NCBI RefSeq assembly: GCF_001316435.1
Contig: NZ_JXLL01000001.1
Coordinates: forward strand, 496,001-560,000
From: Caloranaerobacter sp. TR13
GTDB lineage: Bacteria > Bacillota > Clostridia > Tissierellales > Thermohalobacteraceae
DNA: 64,000 nucleotides
Reading direction: 5' to 3'
Shown here: positions 56,344-64,000 of the stretch, piece after piece
How the letters are laid out: each line of letters starts with the position of its first letter
Position numbering within the stretch: the first letter of the stretch is position 1
Notes under the pieces: model-generated
What the model saw: only the letters and a program-made list of their open reading frames with translations
Databases searched by the model: none
Told to the model about the DNA's origin: nothing
Position numbers and translations under genes: made by a program

Positions 56344-57219
56344 CTAATACCTCCTATTATTCCTAAGTTCCTCTAAAAACATCAAATAATTATCATATCT
56401 AGTCTTACTAATCTTATTTTCTTCAACTGCTTTCTTAACAGAGCAATCTGGTTCTTTATAATGCCAACATCCCACAAATCTACAGTTTCCACTAAACTCA
56501 TTAATTTCTCTAAAATATAAACCTAAGTCTTCTTCTTTTATAAAATCAATATTTAATGAACTAAAACCAGGAGTATCAACAACCCAACCTCCTACGTTTA
56601 ATTCCAGTAACTCTGCTCTCCTAGTAGTATGTCTTCCTCTATTAGTCTTTTGACTAACCTCTCCTGTTTTTAACTGCAAATCAGGCTGTATGCTATTAAG
56701 TAGAGTTGATTTGCCGACTCCTGAAGGTCCTGCGAAAACTGTTATCTTATCTACTAATGTTTGCCTTAATTCATCAACTCCTACTCCTGAAATACAGCTT
56801 GTATTAATAACTCTATATCCTGCATTCAAATAGATACCATTTAGAAACTTTAATTCTTCTTCTGATATTAAATCTATTTTATTAAAACAAACAACTATAT
56901 CTAAATCTTTAGATTCTGCTAGAAGTAAAAACCTATCTAGTAACCATAAATTTGGATCTGGACTTTTTACTGCAAAAACTATTATAACTTGATTTACATT
57001 TGCAACAGGAGGTCTAAATAACTCAGTTCTTCTTTCGAAAATTTCTTCAATAAAACCTGTATTATCTTCGCTTGAAATTCTTATTTTTACTCTATCCCCT
57101 ACTAATGGGGTAATTTTCTTTTTTCTAAAAACCCCTCTAGCTCTACATTCATATACTTTATTACCAACCTTTACGTAATAGAAACCTCCTATCCCTTTAA
57201 TAATTATCCCTTCTAGCAT
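56344..57219 (-). CDS. rsgA: Ribosome small subunit-dependent GTPase RsgA
   Basis: RsgA checks late 30S maturation. It has an N-terminal OB fold (residues 1-65), a circularly permuted GTPase with G4 CFNKIDL ahead of G1 FAGPSGVGKSTLLNSI, and a C-terminal zinc-binding region CRFVGCWHYKEPDCSV with its Cys-His-Cys pattern. Length 291 aa. It is 12 bases after prkC, whose kinase is known to act on RsgA in Bacillus. Confidence 0.97.
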   Translation of the reverse strand: MLEGIIIKGIGGFYYVKVGNKVYECRARGVFRKKKITPLVGDRVKIRISSEDNTGFIEEIFERRTELFRPPVANVNQVIIVFAVKSPDPNLWLLDRFLLLAESKDLDIVVCFNKIDLISEEELKFLNGIYLNAGYRVINTSCISGVGVDELRQTLVDKITVFAGPSGVGKSTLLNSIQPDLQLKTGEVSQKTNRGRHTTRRAELLELNVGGWVVDTPGFSSLNIDFIKEEDLGLYFREINEFSGNCRFVGCWHYKEPDCSVKKAVEENKISKTRYDNYLMFLEELRNNRRY

Positions 57220-57231
57220 TAACTAACCTCC

Positions 57232-59223
57232 TTAGAAGTTAATAACTTTCTGTTCATAAAATTCCCCATCATAGTATATTTCATATTTAACCTCACCTTT
57301 TCCTGAAATAGTTACAGATATCCTCTCTTCTTTAGTTTCATGAATTTTATTATATATAATTTCTTTAGATTGACCTTGTATTTTATATATTTTTACTTCT
57401 ACTTTTTCTCTATCTTGTGGAAGAGGAATAATTAACTGCAAAACTTTTTCTTGTTCTTGTAAGGTATCTTGTTCATTTTGTGTTATTTGGTCTTGTTCAT
57501 TTTTACCTTCATTATTCTCTATTAAGTTATTATCATTTTGTCCTACTGTAATCGGACCGCTACTTATAATCAAGTCAACTGTTGTATTCTCCTCAACTTC
57601 AGCTCCTGCCGGATAGCTTTGCCATGTAACTAAATCCTTTGGTATATCATTATTAGGTTCATACTTTACTTCACCTAACACAAATCCTTTAGATATAATC
57701 TCTCGCTTAGCATTTTCTAAATTTAAACCAATTAAATTAGGCATAATTACATAACTTATTTCTGGTCCTTGACTAATTACAAAATCTATTTCAGTGCCCT
57801 CTGGAACCATCGACAATGGTTCAGGTTTCTGACTTATTACTATTCCCTCTGGATAAATATCACTAAACTTGTAATCAATATTACCTTTTCTAAGACCAAC
57901 TTCGCTTAAAGCTACTTCAATATCACTAGAATATTTATTAAGTAAATCAGGTACCCTTACTAATTTCTCACCCTTACTTACAACCACTTCTATTGGATAA
58001 CCTATTTTCACTTTATCTTTAGGATCAATATTCTGAGATATTATATATCCTTCTTTGTAATCCTTATTATAAATTCTTTTTTTAACAACAAACTTTAGAC
58101 CTAAACTCTCTATCTTCTGTTTTGCAACATCTTCATGTAAACCAATAATTAAAGGTACATTTACTTCTTCAACAAATAAATAATCTTTAATATATAAGAA
58201 CCCTACAGCTAAAGCAGTAGTAAAAATTAATGCAAGTAATATCGCAAAAAATGTTATTACTTTATTTGACTTGTTCTTATTCTTGTTCTTTTTGCTTTTT
58301 TTCTTGTCATTATTTCTTTTATTCATAAGCATATCATCCTTTATCGCTGGAATTACTCGTGTTGGTGAATCATCATAATTATTAATTTCTATATAACTTC
58401 CATCTTTTGACTCTTTAGCCTTTTCAAGATCCTTTAATAATTCTTCAGCACTATCGTATCTCAAACTTTGGTTCTTTTCTACACACTTTAAAATGATTTT
58501 TTCTAAACTTTCTGGAATAGTCTCAACAAATTGTCTTGGTGTAACAATATCTTCTTGTATATGCTTTATAGCAACTGAAATAGGACTATCACCTTCAAAA
58601 GGAACCCTACCTGTAACCATTTCATACATTACTATACCTAAAGAATATATATCTGATTTCTCATTTGTATATCCTCCTCTAGCTTGCTCAGGTGAGAAAT
58701 AATGAACAGAACCAATCACATTACTAGTATTAGTAACTGTAGAAGTAGTAGCTGCCTTAGCTATTCCAAAGTCTGCCACTTTAACTCTTCCATCATCAGA
58801 CACTAAAATATTATGAGGTTTTATATCCCTATGAACTATATGATTTTTATGAGCATGACTTAATGCTCGCGCTATTTGTATAGCTATATCAATAGTTTCT
58901 TCATAACTTAATTTTCCTTTTTCTCTAATAAGTTCTTTTAAAGTTTTGCCGTTAACATACTCCATAACTATATAATATATATCATCCTCGACACCTACAT
59001 CATAAATATTTACAATATTAGGATGAGAAAGACTTGCAGCTGCTTGTGATTCTCTTCTGAATTTATTAATAAATTCTTCATTATTTATAAATTCAGTTCT
59101 TAATACTTTTACTGCAACATATCGATTTAGTAGTTTGCATTTAGCTTTGTATACTAAAGCCATGCCTCCACCACCAATTTTTTCAACTATTTCATATCTA
59201 TCTCCTAAAAGTCTACCTTTCAC
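57232..59223 (-). CDS. prkC: PASTA-domain Ser/Thr protein kinase PrkC
   Basis: PrkC senses cell-wall fragments and phosphorylates growth and division targets. The kinase domain (about residues 8-265) has the glycine loop GGGGMALVYKA, catalytic HRDIKPHNIL and DFGIAKA. One membrane helix lies near 322-344. Three PASTA repeats (about 350-555) are outside the cell, then a low-complexity acidic/glutamine linker and a last beta-rich domain of about 75 residues. GTG 59223 (663 aa) follows AGAGGTG, inside the longer frame from 59247. It is adjacent to its phosphatase gene. Confidence 0.96.
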   Translation of the reverse strand: MKGRLLGDRYEIVEKIGGGGMALVYKAKCKLLNRYVAVKVLRTEFINNEEFINKFRRESQAAASLSHPNIVNIYDVGVEDDIYYIVMEYVNGKTLKELIREKGKLSYEETIDIAIQIARALSHAHKNHIVHRDIKPHNILVSDDGRVKVADFGIAKAATTSTVTNTSNVIGSVHYFSPEQARGGYTNEKSDIYSLGIVMYEMVTGRVPFEGDSPISVAIKHIQEDIVTPRQFVETIPESLEKIILKCVEKNQSLRYDSAEELLKDLEKAKESKDGSYIEINNYDDSPTRVIPAIKDDMLMNKRNNDKKKSKKNKNKNKSNKVITFFAILLALIFTTALAVGFLYIKDYLFVEEVNVPLIIGLHEDVAKQKIESLGLKFVVKKRIYNKDYKEGYIISQNIDPKDKVKIGYPIEVVVSKGEKLVRVPDLLNKYSSDIEVALSEVGLRKGNIDYKFSDIYPEGIVISQKPEPLSMVPEGTEIDFVISQGPEISYVIMPNLIGLNLENAKREIISKGFVLGEVKYEPNNDIPKDLVTWQSYPAGAEVEENTTVDLIISSGPITVGQNDNNLIENNEGKNEQDQITQNEQDTLQEQEKVLQLIIPLPQDREKVEVKIYKIQGQSKEIIYNKIHETKEERISVTISGKGEVKYEIYYDGEFYEQKVINF

Positions 59224-59239
59224 TACTCTCACCTCTTTT

Positions 59240-59977
59240 CTATTCAATTCTTATTGCTAAAACTGTAGTATTATCGAAACCGCCATGTTCATTTGCTATA
59301 TATGTTAATTTATCACAAGCTTCCTGCATATTCTCTGATAATAACATTACTCTCAAAATATCTTCATTACTAACCATATTAAATAAACCATCAGTACATA
59401 AAATAATAATATCTCCACTTAAAATATCTCTACTAATTATATCAACTTTTACTTTCTCTTCTGTCCCAATAGCTCTAGTTATAATATTTTTTTGTGGATG
59501 GTTAATCGCTTCTTCTTCCGTTATGCTTCCATTTCTAACTAGCTCAGCCACTAGAGAATGGTCTTGTGTTAACTGGATTAAATTATTTTTTCTAATCAAG
59601 TAAGCTCTACTATCGCCGACATGGCCAATATATATTTTATTATTATTATTAATAAAAGCCAATGTAATAGTTGTTCCCATACCTGAAAACTTTTCATTTT
59701 CTAAAGATTGTTTGTAAATTTTATAATTTGCTTTTGATAAAGCCAAATTTATAAAATAAGGTATCTCAACTTCATTGTTTAATAGTTTATCTTTAAATTC
59801 ATATAATACTTCCTTCACCGTACTTATTGCAAGCATACTAGCAACCTCACCTGCATTCTGCCCACCCATACCATCAGCTACAACAAATAGTGGTAACTCA
59901 TCAATGTCGGAACAATAGTATGAATCTTGATTAATCTCTCTTACTATGCCTGTATCAGTGCAAAAACCAACATCCAT
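59240..59977 (-). CDS. stp: PP2C-type protein phosphatase Stp (PrpC)
   Basis: This 245-aa phosphatase reverses PrkC phosphorylation. GIVREINQDSYYC, VVADGMGGQNAGEVAS (metal-binding aspartates at about residues 34-37), GMGTTITLA, IGHVGDSRAYLI and FDNTTVLAIR are PP2C motifs. ATG 59977 has GTGAGGGGATAAT. Its stop lies inside the longer prkC frame and 17 bases before the real GTG start, so the two are tightly linked. Confidence 0.96.
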   Translation of the reverse strand: MDVGFCTDTGIVREINQDSYYCSDIDELPLFVVADGMGGQNAGEVASMLAISTVKEVLYEFKDKLLNNEVEIPYFINLALSKANYKIYKQSLENEKFSGMGTTITLAFINNNNKIYIGHVGDSRAYLIRKNNLIQLTQDHSLVAELVRNGSITEEEAINHPQKNIITRAIGTEEKVKVDIISRDILSGDIIILCTDGLFNMVSNEDILRVMLLSENMQEACDKLTYIANEHGGFDNTTVLAIRIE

Positions 59978-60059
59978 ATTATCCCCTCACTTTTAAGTAA
60001 TAAGTCAACAGCTTACAATAATTTAACATATATCTATTATCTATTGACTACCGACTATA

Positions 60060-60080
60060 GATAATTAACTATTAATTATC
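60060..60080. repeat. AT-only inverted repeat after rlmN
   Basis: GATAATTAA, three bases and TTAATTATC pair perfectly a few bases after the rlmN stop codon. No T-run follows, so terminator activity is doubtful. Confidence 0.35.
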
Positions 60081-60084
60081 AACA

Positions 60085-61122
60085 TTAACTCTTGTTCATA
60101 TAATCTCTTCTTAACTGGCCACAAGCTGCATTGATATCTCTACCCATTTCTCTTCTAATAGTAGTTTTTATATTTCTACTCTCAAGTATCTCTTTGAACC
60201 TTAATACATTTACATCTTTTGAAGTATTAAAACTAGCCTCTTTTATTGGATTAAGTGGTATTAAATTCACATGACATAATATGCCTGATAGTAGTTTAGC
60301 TAATTCATTAGCATGCCTTGCAGAATCATTCACAGCATTAATCAATGTATATTCAAAAGTAATTCTTCTGTTTGTTTTACTAACATAATAATTACAAGCA
60401 TCTAGTATATCTTTAATTGTATATTTATTAGCTATCGGCATAATTTTTTTTCTTTCGCTATCATATGCTGAGTGTAATGATATTGATAATGTAATAGGCA
60501 TCTTAAGATTCGCTAACTCATAAATCTTTGGTACTATTCCACAAGTAGAAAGAGTAATATGTCTATATCCTAAATTTTGTCCATTCTTACAATGTATAAG
60601 TTCTAAAAATTTTATTACATTATCAAAATTATCTAAAGGTTCGCCACTTCCCATTAAAACTATATTGCTTACTTTAACATCTAAATCCTTTTGTATCTGA
60701 TATACTTGGTCAACAATCTCACCTGGTGTAAGGTTTCTAATAAAACCACCTTTTGTGGAAGCACAAAATGAACATCCCATTTTACAACCAACCTGCGTAG
60801 AAATACATACAGATATTCCATGTTTATACTTCATCATAACACTTTCTATTATGTTACCATCTTCTAATAAAAAAAGGTATTTTTTTGTTTCATCAATTTT
60901 TGAATCAAATCTTTTAACTATTTGTAATTTAGTTATTTTATACTCATAATTCAGCTTGTCCCTTAATGTTTTGGAAAACTCGGTTATATCATCTATTGAA
61001 TCTATCATTCTGTGATGAATCCAACTAAAAGCTTGCTTACCTCTAAAAGATTTTTCTCCAATATTTTTAAATAAATCCTTTAATTCATCTAATGTTAAAG
61101 ATTTTAGATCTTTTTTATCCAA
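60085..61122 (-). CDS. rlmN: 23S rRNA/tRNA adenine C2-methyltransferase RlmN
   Basis: RlmN makes m2A2503 in 23S rRNA and m2A37 in tRNA by radical SAM chemistry. The cluster motif CKMGCSFC lies at about residue 110, the resolving cysteine is in CISTQVGC seven residues upstream, and the methylated cysteine is in INAACGQLRRDY near the C-terminus. TTG 61122 (345 aa) follows AGGAGGGATTTT and fits the family start; the longer ATG at 61149 contains that SD. It lies between rsmB and stp as in Bacillus. Confidence 0.96.
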   Translation of the reverse strand: MDKKDLKSLTLDELKDLFKNIGEKSFRGKQAFSWIHHRMIDSIDDITEFSKTLRDKLNYEYKITKLQIVKRFDSKIDETKKYLFLLEDGNIIESVMMKYKHGISVCISTQVGCKMGCSFCASTKGGFIRNLTPGEIVDQVYQIQKDLDVKVSNIVLMGSGEPLDNFDNVIKFLELIHCKNGQNLGYRHITLSTCGIVPKIYELANLKMPITLSISLHSAYDSERKKIMPIANKYTIKDILDACNYYVSKTNRRITFEYTLINAVNDSARHANELAKLLSGILCHVNLIPLNPIKEASFNTSKDVNVLRFKEILESRNIKTTIRREMGRDINAACGQLRRDYMNKS

Positions 61123-61185
61123 AAAATCCCTCCTAATATTACTCTCCATCTTTTTATTATAGCATATTTAATCGTATAGTGATTA

Positions 61186-62526
61186 CTAGTAAATTTTAAT
61201 CAATTTTGCTATAAAAAATCCATCTGTACCATGAATATTTGGAAAAAACTCAATATATCCATTTTTGCTGCTAATTTTTATATCATCACACCTAATTTCT
61301 TCTATTGGAACAAGTTTATACATAGGATTTTCTGATAAGAATCTTCTAATTAGTTTTATGTTTTCTTCTTTTTCTATTGTACATGTACTATATACTAAAA
61401 TACCATTTTGTTTCAAATAACAACTACTATTTTTAAGAATGTTATATTGTATTTCATTAATCTCTTTTATATCTTCCAAAGTCCTATTATATTTTATTTC
61501 TGGCTTTCTTCTTATCAATCCAAACCCAGTACATGGAGCATCTACTACACAATAATCTATTTTTCCTACTAAATCAGTATCTAACACTAAGGCATCAAAA
61601 ACTTCGGTATTAATAATATCAATGCCTAACCTTCTTGCATTTTGCTCAACTAACTTAAGTTTATGCTCATGTATATCTCTAGCAATAATTTTACCTTTAT
61701 TATTCATCTTCTGAGCTATATGAGTAGTTTTACCTCCAGGCGCACTACACACATCTAGAACTAAACTATCTTCTTTAGGATTTAATACCTGTCCCACAAG
61801 CATTGAACTTTCGTCTTGAATTTGAAAATATCCTTTGTTAAATTCTTCTGTATTAGTAATTCTGACTGGGTTTTCAACTATTATCCCATCATCTGCATAT
61901 TTAGTCTCATAAACTTGTATACCTTTATTACTGAATTTTTTCATAAGTTCATCTCTGCTAATTTTTAGTGTATTTACTCTTATATTTAGTTTAGGTTTTT
62001 TATTATTAGCTATACAAAGTTGTTCAGTAAATTCAAAACCAAATTCTTCTATCCATCTTTTAATCATCCATTCTGGATGTGAATATTTTATTGAAAGATA
62101 TTTAATAGGCTCTAACTTTTTATCAGGAATTTCAATATTTTTTTTGTTTCGCGAAATAGTACGTAATACTCCATTAACAAAACCAATGGTTCCCTTATGG
62201 CTATATTTTTTAGCTAGCTTAACCGATTCATTACACGCAGCACTATCTGGCACTCTATCCATAAAAATTATCTGATAAATTCCCATTCTTAAAATTTCTT
62301 TCACTATAGGTGATATTTTACTAAATCTAACTTTTGAATATTGCTTAATAATCCAGTCTATAAATATTAAATTCTCTAATACACCATATACTAATTCTCT
62401 AATAAACAAATCATCTAATTCATTTATATTTGCTCTTAAATTCTTATCGACTGATATACTAGAATAAGCTTTTTTTACATTTACTTCATATAGTATTTTC
62501 ATTGCAATTTCTCTTGAATTTCTCAT
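61186..62526 (-). CDS. rsmB: 16S rRNA (cytosine967-C5)-methyltransferase RsmB
   Basis: RsmB methylates C967 of 16S rRNA. A NusB-like helical domain (about residues 1-135) is followed by the NOL1/NOP2/Sun domain: VLDVCSAPGGKTTHIAQKMN, the first cysteine motif DAPCTGFGLIRRKPEIKY and the catalytic YSTCTIEKEEN. ATG 62526 (446 aa) is preceded by GGAGGG; the frame from 62547 covers that SD. A promoter or read-through from the peptidase gene is possible; a terminator lies in between. Confidence 0.95.
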   Translation of the reverse strand: MRNSREIAMKILYEVNVKKAYSSISVDKNLRANINELDDLFIRELVYGVLENLIFIDWIIKQYSKVRFSKISPIVKEILRMGIYQIIFMDRVPDSAACNESVKLAKKYSHKGTIGFVNGVLRTISRNKKNIEIPDKKLEPIKYLSIKYSHPEWMIKRWIEEFGFEFTEQLCIANNKKPKLNIRVNTLKISRDELMKKFSNKGIQVYETKYADDGIIVENPVRITNTEEFNKGYFQIQDESSMLVGQVLNPKEDSLVLDVCSAPGGKTTHIAQKMNNKGKIIARDIHEHKLKLVEQNARRLGIDIINTEVFDALVLDTDLVGKIDYCVVDAPCTGFGLIRRKPEIKYNRTLEDIKEINEIQYNILKNSSCYLKQNGILVYSTCTIEKEENIKLIRRFLSENPMYKLVPIEEIRCDDIKISSKNGYIEFFPNIHGTDGFFIAKLIKIY

Positions 62527-62541
62527 AATGTATTTTCCCTC

Positions 62542-62577
62542 CATCAAAAAAATTAAAGGGGCTGCCCCCTTTAATCT
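62542..62577 (-). terminator. Intrinsic terminator after the YugP-like gene
   Basis: ATTAAAGGGG and CCCCTTTAAT pair perfectly (62552-62561 with 62566-62575), with seven T after the stem on the minus strand; the stem overlaps the stop codon. Confidence 0.85.
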
Positions 62578-63263
62578 CGTCTATTACTTAATATTAATAA
62601 TCGCAACAACTGACTAATTGCAACTAGTGTAGCAGCAACATACGTTAAAGCAGCTGCTCTTAAAACCTTTTTAACTGGACTTGCTTCTTCATAAGTTATT
62701 ATGCCATTTTGAAGCTGAATAAGAGCTCTACGACTTGCATTAAACTCAACAGGTAGTGTAATAATCTGAAAAGCTACTACAGCTAAATAAAGCAATATCC
62801 CTAATTGAATCAAACCATATGCACGTAAAATAAATCCTGCAAAAACTAATATCCAAACAAATCTAGCTCCAAAGCTCGCCACAGGTGCAATGTTATTTCT
62901 CAGAATTAATGGGAAATATCCATTTGCATGTTGTATTGCATGGCCAACTTCATGCGCAGCTACTCCTATCGAAGCAACTGATGTTCCACTATAAACCTCT
63001 CTTGAAAGTCTTAGAACTTTTTTTCTTGGATCATAATGGTCAGTAAGTCTTCCACCAATCAATTCAATCCTCACATCATAAAGACCATTCTTATCAAGAA
63101 TCATTCTTGCTACTTGCGCTCCAGTATATCCTGAAATATTTCCTATTCTAAGATATTTATTAAAAGTTGTTTGAACTTTAGTTTGAGCATACATAGCAAA
63201 TATTATCGCAGGTAAAACTAATATAAAAGTTGGATCAATTCCATAGTATCCATAATGATACAT
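62571..63263 (-). CDS. YugP-type neutral zinc metallopeptidase (membrane)
   Basis: The 230-aa protein has hydrophobic spans at about residues 10-25, 135-160 and 200-225 and the zinc motif HEVGH in GVAAHEVGHAIQHANGYFPL (about residues 103-122). The N-terminal DPTFILVLPAIIFAMYAQ and the SGTSVASIGVAAHE region match the Zn-peptidase_2 (YugP) family. The substrate is unknown. ATG 63263 has AAAGGAGGGC. It sits between the DUF116 gene and rsmB, a neighbourhood found in other Clostridia as far as I recall. Confidence 0.88.
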   Translation of the reverse strand: MYHYGYYGIDPTFILVLPAIIFAMYAQTKVQTTFNKYLRIGNISGYTGAQVARMILDKNGLYDVRIELIGGRLTDHYDPRKKVLRLSREVYSGTSVASIGVAAHEVGHAIQHANGYFPLILRNNIAPVASFGARFVWILVFAGFILRAYGLIQLGILLYLAVVAFQIITLPVEFNASRRALIQLQNGIITYEEASPVKKVLRAAALTYVAATLVAISQLLRLLILSNRRD

Positions 63264-63266
63264 TTT

Positions 63267-64000
63267 TTAGCCCTCCTTTAGGTAAAGTATTATGGCTTCC
63301 TCTAATTTTTTTATATTAACCCTAGTATCAAAACAAGGTCCATTAGGCCTTTCATTAATAACTCCTATTACTGGTATTTTTCTTACATCATTAATCCCAC
63401 TTGCTAAATCTCTTTCGCAAGCTACAGCAATAATTGCTTTGGGTCTATTCTTTTTGATCCATTCTCTAGCTAAAGTCCCACCAGTAGCAACAACTGTTTT
63501 TACATTATATTCTTTACTTAATCTTAATATTTCACTTATATCACATCTACCACACATTGTACAATTATTTATATCATGAGTAATTTTATGCTTACAATCA
63601 GAACTCTGTAAACAATGTGGTATAAGAATAAGAATGTCTCCACTATTATCTATATTAATATTTTTTGACTTAACTAATAAATTATTTATATCTGCAAAAA
63701 CTCTTCTAATACTATCCTTGTCCAATTTAAATATTTTAGCTATAAAGACTAAAACTGGAAACAATGTTTTATTCATTTTTTTTAAATATAGATAACTTAT
63801 ATTTGATAAGTTCCTACCAGTAGTTAAGATATATATTAATAATATCCCTACTAAAATATTGATTGTAAAAAATATTAAAACAATTGAAATAACCAACAAT
63901 ACTATTCTTGATATATCAATTGAATTATTAAATGCCAGGTAAATTCCAAAATAAATTATAAGTAATAAGGTTATAAATAATATTGATAATGTACTTATAA
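63267..64000 (-). CDS. DUF116 family membrane protein (5' end beyond the window)
   Basis: The C-terminal part has cysteine motifs CLQSSDCKHKI and CTMCGRCDI and then VVATGGTLAREWI and IAVACERDLASGI, as in DUF116 proteins, which may bind a metal or cluster. TTG 63899 is the first in-frame usable start inside the window, but the frame stays open to base 64000 without a stop and encodes more hydrophobic residues (…LFITLLLIIYFGIYLAF…). The true start is therefore probably outside, and the visible part is about 244 codons. Two N-terminal membrane spans are expected. The function is unknown. Confidence 0.8.
   Translation of the reverse strand, partial: ISTLSILFITLLLIIYFGIYLAFNNSIDISRIVLLVISIVLIFFTINILVGILLIYILTTGRNLSNISYLYLKKMNKTLFPVLVFIAKIFKLDKDSIRRVFADINNLLVKSKNINIDNSGDILILIPHCLQSSDCKHKITHDINNCTMCGRCDISEILRLSKEYNVKTVVATGGTLAREWIKKNRPKAIIAVACERDLASGINDVRKIPVIGVINERPNGPCFDTRVNIKKLEEAIILYLKEG

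Overview
The window is a gene-dense stretch of a low-GC (about 30 % by eye), motile, apparently spore-forming member of the Bacillota, most likely an anaerobe of the Clostridia/Tissierellia. The basis for this is the gene content and order: CodY, HslUV, YlbJ, PrkC/Stp, FapR, ThiT under a TPP riboswitch, the FMN-type enoyl reductase FabK, and gene order matching the flgB-codY-hslUV-topA-dprA and smc-ftsY-ffh-rpsP-trmD-rplS-rnhB neighbourhoods of Bacillus. Almost every gene is on the minus strand. The exceptions are tmcAL, ylbJ and rpmB. No tRNA, rRNA, insertion sequence, prophage or CRISPR array was found.

Layout, left to right (transcription mostly runs right to left). 1-10.6 kb: distal-to-proximal flagellar operon (flgE partial, TIGR02530 protein, flgD, fliK, YlxF-like, fliJ, fliI, fliH, fliG, fliF, fliE, flgC, flgB). 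10.8-19.7 kb: codY, hslU, hslV, trmFO, topA, dprA, comM/yifB. 20-25.9 kb: yraN, a free-standing FlhB C-domain protein, a YlqG-like protein, rnhB, rbgA, rplS, trmD, rimM, khpA, rpsP. 26-34.4 kb: ffh, ylxM, ftsY, smc, a radical SAM gene, rnc. 34.7-41.5 kb: a complete fatty-acid operon (fapR-plsX-fabH-fabK-fabD-fabG-acpP-fabF). 41.7-49 kb: rpmF, yceD, ackA, tmcAL, ylbK, ylbJ, a coiled-coil protein, coaD, rsmD. 49.2-53.3 kb: recG, fakA-like, asp23-like. 53.6-57.2 kb: rpmB, two tiny membrane proteins, thiN, thiT with its riboswitch, rpe, rsgA. 57.2-64 kb: prkC, stp, rlmN, rsmB, a YugP-type metallopeptidase and a partial DUF116 gene.

The genes form recognisable working units. These are hook-basal body export and assembly; nutrient sensing by CodY; protein turnover by HslUV; DNA topology and uptake (TopA, DprA, ComM); co-translational targeting (Ffh, FtsY, YlxM) packed with ribosome and tRNA maturation genes; fatty-acid synthesis under a FapR operator; thiamine salvage under a TPP riboswitch; and a Ser/Thr kinase-phosphatase pair next to ribosome GTPase RsgA. 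Several consensus sigma-A promoters and many intrinsic terminators are readable by eye.

Most of the window is conserved housekeeping DNA. The least explained parts are a FliK-like/FlhB-C-domain gene pair lying far from the flagellar operon, a tandem pair of roughly 50-residue membrane proteins between rpmB and thiN, an enlarged YlxF-like flagellar operon protein, an uncharacterised coiled-coil protein next to coaD, and a radical SAM enzyme of unknown substrate between smc and rnc. No clear evidence of a wholly new system was seen. Many start codons were moved inward from the longest open frame, because the Shine-Dalgarno (SD) sequence lies inside the longer frame.
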